From positions 10,986,501 to 11,050,500 of the forward strand of contig OU015655.1 in the NCBI GenBank assembly GCA_907165275.2: a stretch of 64,000 nt of DNA, read 5' to 3'. A program made the position numbers and the translations under genes. Below are positions 11,972 to 61,911 of this stretch, piece by piece. Numbering within the stretch: the stretch's first letter is position 1; each line of letters begins with the position of its first letter. The notes beneath the pieces are model-generated. The model saw only the letters and a list, made by a program, of their open reading frames with translations, was not told the origin of the DNA and did not search any database. Source of the stretch: Zygaena filipendulae. Lineage: Eukaryota; Arthropoda; Insecta; Lepidoptera; Zygaenidae.

Positions 11972-13160
11972 ATGTTCACCGATTACTCGAAGACGGTTGG
12001 ACCGATTTCAAAAATTCTTTTTTTGTTTGAAAGGGTATACTCCCAATTAGGTCCCATTGCCACCAATTCGGGATCTGATGATGGGATCTTGGAGAAATCG
12101 AGGGAACTCTTCAAAAATTATAGGCACACCTATAGCGATTTCGGTATTTTTTATAGTAAATCGTATATTTGCTTTCGAAAAGCAAAATAATTTGAAGAAG
12201 TGGAACTGATGATGAAGACCACAGATGGTCATCGGAACTACTCAACAATAATACGTATTTCAGGGGTTCTAGTTAGAGCGATTTGGAAAATTGTTTTTTT
12301 GTTTGAAAGGGGATACTTCCGAATTGGTCACATTGTCACCAAGTCAGGATCTGATGGTGGGATCTTGGAGAAATCGAGGGAACTCTTCAAAATTTATAGG
12401 CACACCTATGGCGATTTGGGTATTTTTTATAGTAAATCGTTTATTTGCTTTTGGAAAGTAAAATTTGAAGAAGTGGAACTGATGATGAAGACCGCAGATG
12501 GTCATCGGAACTACTAAATAATCTGTTTTTCACAGATTCCGATTCGTTAACTTAAATGTGGTTTCTAAACAATTTATGTTCGTCACAATGTATATGGTGA
12601 AGTGGAACTGATGGTGGTATACCAGCAGAACTCCTCAAAAATTAACATCCCTGCATCGGGAAAAGCAATATTTTGTAAAAGGTTATGAGCAGTTGACAGT
12701 AGGCTATTGTAACTTAGATAAATTACAAACCGACTCACTAAAAAGCAAGAAATAAACAAATTTTTAACAAAAAAATTAAAACCGACTTCCAAAAACACAA
12801 ATCTAAAAAAGCTAAAATAAAAAGCTAAAAATAACAAAATACCGATTTAATCCAAAAGACGAAAACACACGTAATATTATTATTGGTTTGTGCTACCACT
12901 GATCGGTATGAAGTCGGTGACAAGCCAAATATGGAGGGGGTAGATGGGCTAAGTCGACTCCTGCCACCAGCTCTTCGTGAGCAAAACAACCCAAGTGGGC
13001 AGACACCAGCGGGCTTGTCACCGAATTCAAACCGATCAGTGGTAGCACAAACCAATAATAATATTACGTGTGTTTTCGTCTTTTGGATTAAATCGGTATT
13101 TTGTTATTTTTAGCTTTTTATTTTAGCTTTTTTAGATTTGTGTTTTTGGAAGTCGGTTTT
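11893..13160 (+). mobile_element. TIR element with AACCGACTTCCAAAAA ends
   Basis: Starts AACCGACTTCCAAAAAGGAG and ends TTTTTGGAAGTCGGTT. Inside are a T tract (11941-11967), two direct copies of a roughly 290-bp unit (about 12000-12240 and 12290-12516, both with GATCTTGGAGAAATCGAGGG), and a terminal palindrome (12757-13183). Related copies occur at 59497-60117 (minus) and, partly, 42090-42290 (minus) and 37410-37470. No protein domain is recognisable in its open frames. Confidence 0.65.
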
Positions 13161-13183
13161 AATTTTTTTGTTAAAAATTTGTT
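12757..13183. repeat. 427-bp palindrome
   Basis: Arms of about 155 bp (12757-12910 and 13026-13183) are inverse copies, each running from AAATTTTTAACAAAAAAATT through CCGACTTCCAAAAACAC to TGTGCTACCACTGATCGGT. The 115-bp centre is more G+C-rich and contains a GTCGACTC motif. A matching single arm is at 59497-59580. Confidence 0.75.
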
Positions 13184-13589
13184 TATGATATCTAATTTTC
13201 CCTTTTCATAATTTACTGTTGTGGATATTTAACCCTTGACTTATAAAATAAGGTGCCGTTTAATATTTCAAGCGATATTTTTCTTTTTAAATTAAAACGT
13301 AATGAAATGAAAATACATATTTTTTTATGAGACATATAAAATGAATTTGCATGTCGCATAATTATTATTACTTATCTATTGTATTATATCAGAAGAAATT
13401 TCGGTTAATTTACTAAATCATACAATAGGATAAATGTTTATCATGTTTTTTTAATGAACAAACTGATACAGTCGTGGAATAAACATGTGATCGAAACACA
13501 GGTAACGAATAAACGGAGTCCAATATGCCCGCCAGCGTCCGGTGGAAGGATTAAAAATTGATCCCGTACATGGTTAAGAAAACATGAGC

Positions 13590-13860
13590 ATCGGCGGAAC
13601 GTCCGTGTGTCCCGAGTCCCGACGTAGAGATCGAGCGTTTAGTGTTTGTCGCTCGATAAGACTCGCTGCGAGGTTTCGGATCGCGGTGGGCACTCGGCGG
13701 TGGCGGAAGACGGCCGGGGGTCCCGGTCGATAGACGGCGGGGCGCACGCGCGGGCACACGGCACGCCGCGGCGGGCGCGAAGCGGCGGCAGTCCACCGGC
13801 AGACTGACACGCGGCTGCCCCAGCCAGCGTCCGCCCGGGGCGCTCGCGGACGCGCCAGAC
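13590..13860 (+). promoter_or_regulatory. CpG-rich Rdl promoter/5'UTR
   Basis: An abrupt G+C- and CpG-rich block (roughly 13590-14110) in an otherwise A+T-rich window, ending directly at the exon 1 start codon. It contains many CGCG, GGCGG and CGGGG words and no TATA box in a suitable place, which fits a TATA-less insect promoter plus 5' untranslated leader. The transcription start cannot be fixed from sequence alone. Confidence 0.55.
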
Positions 13861-53670
<39,810 letters not shown>

Positions 53671-56506
53671 ATTAATACGTACAAGTCCACACTTTGACAT
53701 TTATCCTAGCACTTGCTAAGCATTAGGGTGCTCTTCATCGACAATCCACACCCAACTTTAAAGTCCTATTCAAACTATAGAAATCTTGTAATAATCCATG
53801 GCACTGTTATTACTATTATTATATTTTATAATAGTTACATTCACAATGGTATAATAGTTAATGTTAAACAGCACTGATGTCATTAAATTTACATAGAACT
53901 ATTCATTCGTTAACGTAGAATTCATGTACTTGGATAGTATTATTAATTCATTATCTTAATGTACCCCATTGTGTACTTCAATTCTTTATAGTAAATGTTG
54001 AATTAAGGATTGAATTCCATGGTGATGTTTTGATCATTATGAATTACGATATTGGATCGTATGTCCGTTGCCCGAACTCTGATAATATTTGGTTGATTAA
54101 TCAACTACTTTAAGATTTTTAGACGTTTTATTGAGTGTTAATTAAATTACTTCCATAATAGAAGAAATATACGGCTGTGGTTGATACTAAAATCAATAAT
54201 AATGAATCCAAAAAGTGTAACAATATTAAATTCTAAGTTAATCTATAAAGGAAATAAAAAAAAACATTAGATGTAAAAATGAACGTAAATGATTAATTTC
54301 AAAGAAGTTTAGAATTAAAATGACCTACTGTATTATTATGGAATTATAACTAAAGAATTTGTGTATATAAATTATAATTTTTAATTAATAAGTAGGTAAG
54401 AGGTCGTAGATTTAATTTGCAAAAGATATTATGCACTTTGCTATGTGTAACTGTTCACATTAGATGGCGAGATACGGTTTATTCATTAGAATGATCATAG
54501 ACATAACCTTCGTCGGCTATATAATTCTTCAGCCCCTGTGATTTTATCTTTCTTCGTCAGTGATATGATTTTTATACGAATTACAATAGATTTTTTCTTA
54601 CATAATGACTGCTATTTTAGTATTCCCGAGAAAACTAAAAAATATTAGATAATATTTTTAAATTAAGGTTTAATAATAAAAAAGTAGCTATAGTGCAAGA
54701 AAATATCTATTGAAATTCTTATAAAACCTAACCCTGACAATCCACCTTATCTATGGTATAGTAAAATTAGAAATATTATGAATAACATTGACAGAACAAA
54801 AAAAAAATATAAAAGGTACCTATTATTATTGAGATGGAATTTATGTGCGTGTAATTACCTATATAAAACTGTTACAATGGAATTTAATAAAACGAATCGT
54901 TTAAATTATTTTAGGAAACACCTGTTAACATCGATATAGTGAAGATGCGTTTTCAAAATTACTGTTATCAAAAATTTCAAAATGGTTCATTTTGTAACGT
55001 AGGTACCTACTATAATCTATACATCCGCAATACTAATACTATATTGCATTTAATGAAAAACTAAAAAAAAAAACTGTTAGAAATATACCTAATGGGGCAT
55101 TTAAAAAGAAATCTTTCGTCTTTACATATTCATAGAAAACTAGGGGAGAATATGATCAAACTTCGGAATTTTATTACAATTATGCACAAATTTATAATTC
55201 GTCTAAGTTTATCAAGTACCTACTTATAAAAGATTTGAAACTGAATTAAACTAAATTTTTAGAAACTCACTCGTAATATAAAAAAATTAAGATATCATAA
55301 AAAAACCCAATCAATTTTACGTTTAAGTAAAAGTACCTTTAATTTCTAAACACCAGCTCTGATGAACGTGGGCAGGTAAACCAAAAAATATATCATAAAA
55401 ATTCTTTTATGAAGACACTACTATCAATTTCTCAGTTCGTCATTGTATTTAGGTAAAACAAAATCGTAGTATTTTATCAGATAAAATTCTAAATTAATTA
55501 AGTTACCTAAATAGTAGGTCTAAATAAAACTCATGAGTTCCTAGTAACAATTCGACTGTCCCTACATACCTACTACCAGTATTGAAAGGCGAAAACTTAT
55601 GATTTTTTGACACTGTAATATTTTATAGATAATACCTGTAGTAAAAACAAAATAGAACAAAAGGATGAAGGATGAAATTTTTTTATCAATTAATCATTTC
55701 TTAAAATGTGAAAAACATCAAACCAAACATATTTCCAAATTATGGCGCGGGAAACCTAAATCTACTGGTTTCGGATTCTTCTATTTTTCTCCGATAACCA
55801 GATACTGTTCTGTCCTGTTATACCTACTGTCTGCAAAATGAGTCACTCTTAATATTTTTTTTTATGATGATAAACAGACAACCCTGGTTGCTATTTAATT
55901 TTATTAAACACGTATGTACCTATATTGTTTGTCAACTTAGTTTCTTGACAATATATTAAAAATCACCATTATATCTACATAATATTAGATGCACTGAAAA
56001 TAAAATATTTAACTTTTTTATTGTCCTGTTCTATGGTAGATAAAGGTTATTACAGCTTCGCGTTTTCAGTACCTACGTAGGGATATTCGAACTACTAATT
56101 CATCTTTTTTACATTAAGAATTAGGATACATACATAATTTTTTATTGCTTTTGCATTTATTTTACTTACGTAAGTATTACTTAGTCTAAAGCCGTTATGA
56201 TTTTATTGTTTTTCTGAATTGCTCAATTAAATAAATCTTGAAAAACAAGCTATTAAATTCTTGGGAGAGCTGAAAGGGAATGAAGGATAGGAATAATAGT
56301 AAAAAATATATTGTAGAATAATAATGTGAAACTTAATTCATAAGAGTACGTATCGTTTTTAATTTTTTTATTTTTGCAATAGACAAAATCGGTAAGTACC
56401 TAAATCCTATAGGTAATATTACATATTGTATATATATATATCTGTATCAGTTTTAACGTCTGCTAAGCCACCATTCAATTTGATTAATCCAAATTACTTT
56501 AAACCA
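53671..56506. other. Rdl 3'UTR and flank
   Basis: A+T-rich. Probably includes the Rdl 3' untranslated region (length unknown). No gene or recognisable repeat seen. Confidence 0.6.
54253..54258 (+). terminator. Rdl: Candidate Rdl polyadenylation signal
   Basis: First canonical AATAAA after the Rdl stop codon, 583 bp downstream and followed by an A-rich stretch. A+T content is so high that such hexamers arise by chance, so the real 3' end may lie elsewhere. Confidence 0.3.
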
Positions 56507-56510
56507 TTAA

Positions 56511-57524
56511 CCGCCGCACTCAGAGTCGACTTTAATGATTACTTAGTTAAGTATAGAATTTTAAAACAAAATTGCCGCAATCGTTCAGTAAATTAATGTT
56601 AGTAGTAGAGATGTAACTTAATTAGTTAAATACCAATTAACATTAATTTATTAAACTTGTCTGATTGCGGCAGTTTTGTTTTAAAAATCTATACTTAACT
56701 AAGTAATCATTAAAATCGACTCTGAGTGCGGCGGTAAGATGTTAAAGCTTGATGCGCTTTGGGAATGTCCAAGGCTTCATTCTAGATACTACCTAATGAA
56801 CCATACAGACACCAACGCCAGCAGTAATTGTTGGCCGGGGGATGTGAAGGCTCTCCACAGACTGTACCAGCTGTCACTGGCATCTCGTCACGTCTGCAAG
56901 CCCGGTTTTATAGTTATATATGTATATATTTTATCAATAGATATTACCTTCAATTTAGGCACGGTCCAAGGACATCCTTGTACCAAGTGTTTTGCTACTA
57001 TTTCGGGTATTATGCTACCCTTGAACTATTACGAATTACTTATTATTTTTGAACTATTACCTATTGTTACGCATTACTTTATCTCAGGCTGTATTGTAAA
57101 GACTAGTTGCCTACCTAATTTTAGTATCGTAGTAAAATACCACATTTAGTATTTATTTATGAATACATAATATTTACACCTAGTTAGATAGATAATAATC
57201 TATCTGGAAATTTAATTTTAATTACTAATGTATTTTACCTAATTATTTTAATGACTTTGTTGTAAGCTGCAATTTTGTAAAGACTTACCGCCGCACTCAG
57301 AGTCGACTTTAATGATTACTTAGTTAAGTATAGATTTTTAAAACAAAACTGCCGCAATCAGACAAGTTTAATAAATTAATGTTAATTGGCATTTAACTAA
57401 TTAAGTTACATCTCATTAAATGCCAAATAACATTAATTTACTGAACGTCTCGGATTGCGGCAGTTTTGTTTTAAAAATCTATACTTAACTAAGTAATCAT
57501 TAAAGTCGACTCTGAGTGCGGCCG
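56511..57524. mobile_element. TTAA-flanked composite palindrome element
   Basis: Two palindromes, 56511-56738 and 57294-57524, are inverse copies of one another and enclose 555 bp. Ends are CCGCCGCACTCAGAGTCGAC and its near inverse; TTAA lies on both sides (56507-56510 and 57525-57528), the duplication used by piggyBac-type transposases. Each palindrome is built of about 100-bp arms (CTTAGTTAAGTATAGA, CAAAACTGCCGCAATC). The central part has a 136-codon open frame (56739-57149) I do not recognise. Confidence 0.6.
56739..57293 (+). other. Unique centre of the composite palindrome element
   Basis: 555 bp between the two palindromes, open from ATG 56739 to 57149. The predicted 136 aa are A+T-skewed in the second half and show no domain or motif known to me; probably not a gene, possibly captured host DNA. 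Confidence 0.35.
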
Positions 57525-57528
57525 TTAA

Positions 57529-59496
57529 CCAGTTCAGTATTGTTTCTTTTTAGTACGTGGGTAAACGTTTGGTGATTTATTTATATAGGTACAGTTCGTC
57601 ACCACTATTTTTCCAACTTGATAAAAATTCTCATAGTAACACGACAGTTGTATTTTTTATTTTCAAGCTGAGCGTTACTTTTCGCCTTCTGGCGTTATTG
57701 TTTTTAAAAATAATATAGATAAATAGTTGATATAAATTAAACTACGTAATTGAAATGGCAACTTTAAAAAAGTGTTTCTCAGTTATACAAATTACAATTA
57801 TATATTTATTGTTATAAAAAAAAAACCATAATTGATAAGTATAGTGTAGGTATAACAAATCAGCCAAACTTGTTAGGTAAAATTTGAATGTAAATAAAAG
57901 ATCAAAATCAAATATGAACTATGATATAAAAAAGTAAATGTATATTGGATATAAGAAATAAAATAAAATATAATGTTAAGTTACGAAATTTGCATATATT
58001 GCACCTAGCCATTAAGTGAGTAGTGTAGCCTAGCGCCCGAGGGCGCGGGCGAATCGAGGATCGGTGTTGCGAACATGATAATGAGATAATCACAATTATT
58101 TATCGCTCAATAAATAACATTTGCTGAACGATAAATAATTGTGAGCATCCGTCTCGAATTGCCCGCAAACCTTTAGCGCGAAACCAAATTCTAAATCACA
58201 TATAAATAAAATATAGATTAATCAAAAAAAAATTATACCGCGAAAGTAAAAATATACTTATAGAAAAGAAGTAAGGTAATTATTACGTTAAGGTAACATT
58301 ATAAAAAAAAAAGAATTAATTTAAATGGACTATTCGAATGTGAATCTATGAAATTGATCTATACATTAAATTAAAATAAAATAGTATCACATTTATTTGT
58401 AGGTAAATAGATACCTCTTATTGGAACACTATAAGAAAAAAGTTTGACGCACTTAAATTTTTTTCATATTTTATTATTACTACAAAATGTTTCTTTTTGT
58501 TAAGATTATAATACATTCTTATAAAAAATATAGTTCAAAAGCAAGTGACTGCATGGTCTGCATTCTCTATTTTACAGTAAACATGTTTTTATTACAAAAG
58601 CCACGATAAGAATCTTTTATTTCTTATAATCTTTTATTTTAACAAAATATTAAAAAATATTCCTAATTTTACATAATATATTATTTTAGAAGCAACATCC
58701 GATCACATACCGTCACTTGTAAATTAATTTTTATTTGCCCTTTCTGCTATTGCAATGTGGTTTTTGTTTTAAAAAGTCAAGGGGACATAGATAAGCAATA
58801 GTGTGTCGGAGAAATTGGAGAAATTTTGAGATAGGTAAATCGTGTTTTGAAACTATAGCGTCATTCTCTGTCAACAGTTTCAAAATTCTGTTGGTATTTA
58901 TGCAATGTAATAAGGTAAACACGAAATTAAAAAAGGTTCTATAACTCCTAATAAAGCGTTGTGTATATCAATAACTTCATTATGTGGGTTAACATGTTGT
59001 TGCTTATCGACGTCCCAACAATTTATGCAGAGCAAGTTGCTTTTTTGGTTACGAGAAAGCACTAGCTGACAATGAAGTAAAAGCTTATATAAAAACTATG
59101 TAAAATGTATTATATAAAAAAACGTATTGTATGTATCTTTTAAAAAGTATTCTACAACATTGTGAGTGCCAAATTTAATACTTCACAATCTTAATGATTT
59201 CACCAATCAACTCAAAAACACTAAATTGTTGATCTTGATTGCGTTTACACAGTTTACAAATAAAACTTTTAGTATATCGCATTTTTCTGTTGTAAATAAC
59301 AAAAAATATGATTTATTTTAACGTTATTAATGCGTATTACATTAATTTATTTACAAATAAAATCACGAACTAATTCCGTTTACACTTTGGAAAGAGAACG
59401 AGACGGCAAACTTTCAGAACTAGCAGTTATAGTCCTTTACAACACGTACGAGTAGTTACACACGGGCGAGGTTAATATGGTTCGTATTCATAACTT
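57529..59496. other. Intergenic A+T-rich DNA
   Basis: No supported gene. The only distinctive pieces are the G+C-rich patch at 58022-58060 and the neighbouring inverted repeat. Confidence 0.55.
58091..58143. repeat. 15-bp perfect inverted repeat
   Basis: CACAATTATTTATCG and its exact inverse separated by 23 bases, embedded beside a G+C-rich patch at 58022-58060. Confidence 0.6.
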
Positions 59497-60117
59497 AAAA
59501 ACCGACTTCCAAAAACACAAAACTAAAAAGCTAAAAATAACAAAATACCGATTTAATCCAACAGACAAAATACACGTAATACTAGATATTACTAGCTAAT
59601 GTCAACTGCTCATAACCTTTTAGAAAATATTGCTTTTTCCGATGCAGGGACGTTAATTTTTGAGGAGTTCTCCTGGTATATCACCATCAGTTCCACTTCA
59701 CCATATACATTGCGACGAACATAAATTGTTTAGAAACCACATTAAAGTTAATGAATCGGAATCTGTGAAATACCTATTATTTAGTAGTTCTGTGCTCTTC
59801 ATCATCAGTTCCACTTCTTCAAATTTTGCTTTTCGAAAGCCAATAAACGATTTACTATAAAAATACCCAAATCGCTATAGGTGTGCCTATAATTTTTGAA
59901 GAGTTCCCTCGATTTCTCCAAGATCCCATCATCAGATCCCGATTTGGTGGCAATGGGACCTAATTGGGAAAAAACTATTTTAAACAAAAAAAGAATTTTT
60001 GAAATCGGTCCAACCGTCTTCGAGTAATCGGTGACCATACATAAAATAAAAACAAAATAAAAAAAAACATACATACAATCGAATGCATAACCTCCTCCTT
60101 TTTGGAAGTCGGTTAAA
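59497..60117 (-). mobile_element. Single-unit copy of the CCGACTTCC TIR element
   Basis: Bounded by AAAACCGACTTCCAAAAACAC and CTTTTTGGAAGTCGGTTAAAA; 621 bp. The body matches one of the two units of the 11893-13160 element in inverse orientation (CTCGATTTCTCCAAGATCCC). Located in the Rdl 3' flank. Confidence 0.7.
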
Positions 60118-60378
60118 AAACTTGCTTAAAACGCAAAGCTACTCGGTTTTATAACTTGTCATTAAATAGAGAGATATATAGGAGATGTAAAATAAGAACC
60201 GAACATCGACACATAAAATATGTATATTAAATTTAAATGGTCAGCAAATTATTGACAATTTGGACAGCATTCAATCAGCAATATGGTAAGTTTGGATGCT
60301 ACTCATTTGATCAGCAAAAATATGAAATTTTAAAAAGCTGTAAGATTTGCGTTTATTGCAGCTCTTTTTTATTTATTA

Positions 60379-60577
60379 CTAGCTGTGCCCCGCGATTATA
60401 ACCGCGGCAATTTCAGAATTCCCGTGGGAATTCCAGGATAAAAAGTACCCTATATCCTTCTCTGTACCCCTGACAACGTGCATGCCAAATTTCATCCAAA
60501 TCCGTTAAGCTGTTTTTGCGTGATTGAGTAACAAACATCCAAACATCCACACTTTCACATTTATAATATTAGTAGGA
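60379..60577 (-). mobile_element. CTAG-ended Helitron-like repeat, complete
   Basis: Minus copy in the Rdl 3' flank: CTAGCTGTGCCCCGCGATTA ... TTATAATATTAGTAGGA. Confidence 0.75.
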
Positions 60578-60697
60578 CTAGGTAACCTTAACATTCACGA
60601 AGTGTCTAGTCGTCCACTAAGCGGATTATTATTAGTCGTCCACTAAGCTACATAAATTCCCAAAAGAAGTGGTCAATATATTGTGTAAATATAATAT

Positions 60698-61029
60698 CAC
60701 CGTAAAATTGTAAATACTGTTAGATTATAATCTATCTGGCGAGATGGTAAACTGTCAAAATGTTGTGAACCGTAACATAGGTACGTACTGCTTACAATTT
60801 AATGCATTTAACGTATAATTTTTTGATAGATTATAATCATGGTTAGATTAAATTTGTACTGCTGCTGAGCAAGTCGCGCGAGTCGAGCGAGCGTAACGAG
60901 CGTGGCGCGGCAGTGACTGGCGGAGACCGCCAGTGGCGCCAAAGACAGTGTTACGGTTCACGACCTTTTGATAATTTACAATCTCGCGAGGTAGATTATA
61001 AACTAAGGGTATTTACAATTTTACAGTGA
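60698..61029. mobile_element. TIR element with CACCGTAAAATTGT ends
   Basis: TCACCGTAAAATTGTAAATA at the left and TATTTACAATTTTACAGTGA at the right, with inner inverted TAGATTATAATC-type and GAACCGTAACA segments. The centre is G+C-rich (GAGCGTGGCGCGGCAGTGACTGGCGG). No target duplication found. Confidence 0.65.
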
Positions 61030-61734
61030 CATATACAATTTATTTTTAGACAAAAATTGTATAGGTATAAGGTTTTTCAATCGGCGTGCAAATCTCGTAA
61101 CAAAAAAAGAACGTTAGGAAAGATCAATAGATTTTGCTTTTAGCGAACGATTATTCGTCCGTTTGGTGGACGACTAGCAACAGCCAAACATTTAATACTT
61201 TTCATATGAATAATACCACGCCAAGCATACCATTGATATAATATTAAATTTAAATAAGTATTTATTTAATTAATAGTTTTTTCTCGCTTAGCAAATATAA
61301 TAAACGCGAATATTTGTGATGTTCATTTTTGGATCGAAGCCATAATTTATTGACAAACGCGAGTAAATGCAGCTTGTGAGCAGATCCACTCAGCACTTTC
61401 ATGAAGGACACTGCAAATGATGAACAGTGCTAGAAAAAAGAAGTGGTAACCGCTGCTATAAAACAGCAGGCTCTCCCCTTCGTGCATTTGTTTTACATAA
61501 ATGGATTTAACGCATGATTTAACCGTGAATTTTCGCGGTTAAATCTGAACTCGTCCCTGGAATCGGTCTGCACTCTGCAGTGAAAGTGAAAGCTTTCGTG
61601 GAATTATTTTTAGCCTGAATACTATACGTATACATATTACACCACGATGTTTGATCGATGTTAAATAGCTTTCATTCCTTTAAATACTTAAAATATCTTT
61701 GTTTCATTGCACTTTTAAATAATAATTATTATCA

Positions 61735-61911
61735 ATGGCAACAAAATTAAACTTTCTGCACCTACTGCTACTCTTTTTCTGTAAGCTAGTTGGTAAAATT
61801 TCACATTTAAAATCATCATCAAAAAACAAGTTCGTAATACAAAGCTTAATAACGAGTTACCTATATATCACAACAATATTTTCAGTATTATTTTTTTTTG
61901 CGTTTGTGTGA
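61735..61911 (+). CDS. Candidate signal-peptide first exon of an unknown gene
   Basis: ATG after AATAATTATTATCA opens a 58-codon frame starting MATKLNFLHLLLLFFCKLVG, a short signal-like hydrophobic start. GTAAGC at 61781 and GTAAAA at 61795 could act as donors. A TATAAAA lies at 61457-61463, about 280 bp upstream. Downstream I find no exon that continues it before the window ends, so it may be chance. Confidence 0.2.
   Translation: MATKLNFLHLLLLFFCKLVGKISHLKSSSKNKFVIQSLITSYLYITTIFSVLFFFAFV

Larger units (their letters stand above)
7738..13589. other. Intergenic DNA between transporter and Rdl
   Basis: About 5.9 kb between the two genes with no supported gene. Recognisable contents are a CTAG-ended repeat (8045-8314), a repeat family copy with TGACGTCA motifs (8975-9160), a hAT-like inverted repeat element (9475-9842), a repeat-rich patch with a 141-codon minus open frame (10465-10890), and a TIR element with CCGACTTCCAAAAA ends (11893-13160). 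The Rdl regulatory region probably occupies the distal end. Confidence 0.6.

Noticed and set aside
11750..12517. Open frames of 146 and 105 codons
   Set aside because: Both are readings of the duplicated unit of the CCGACTTCC element, including a poly-T run translated as Phe; no protein family.
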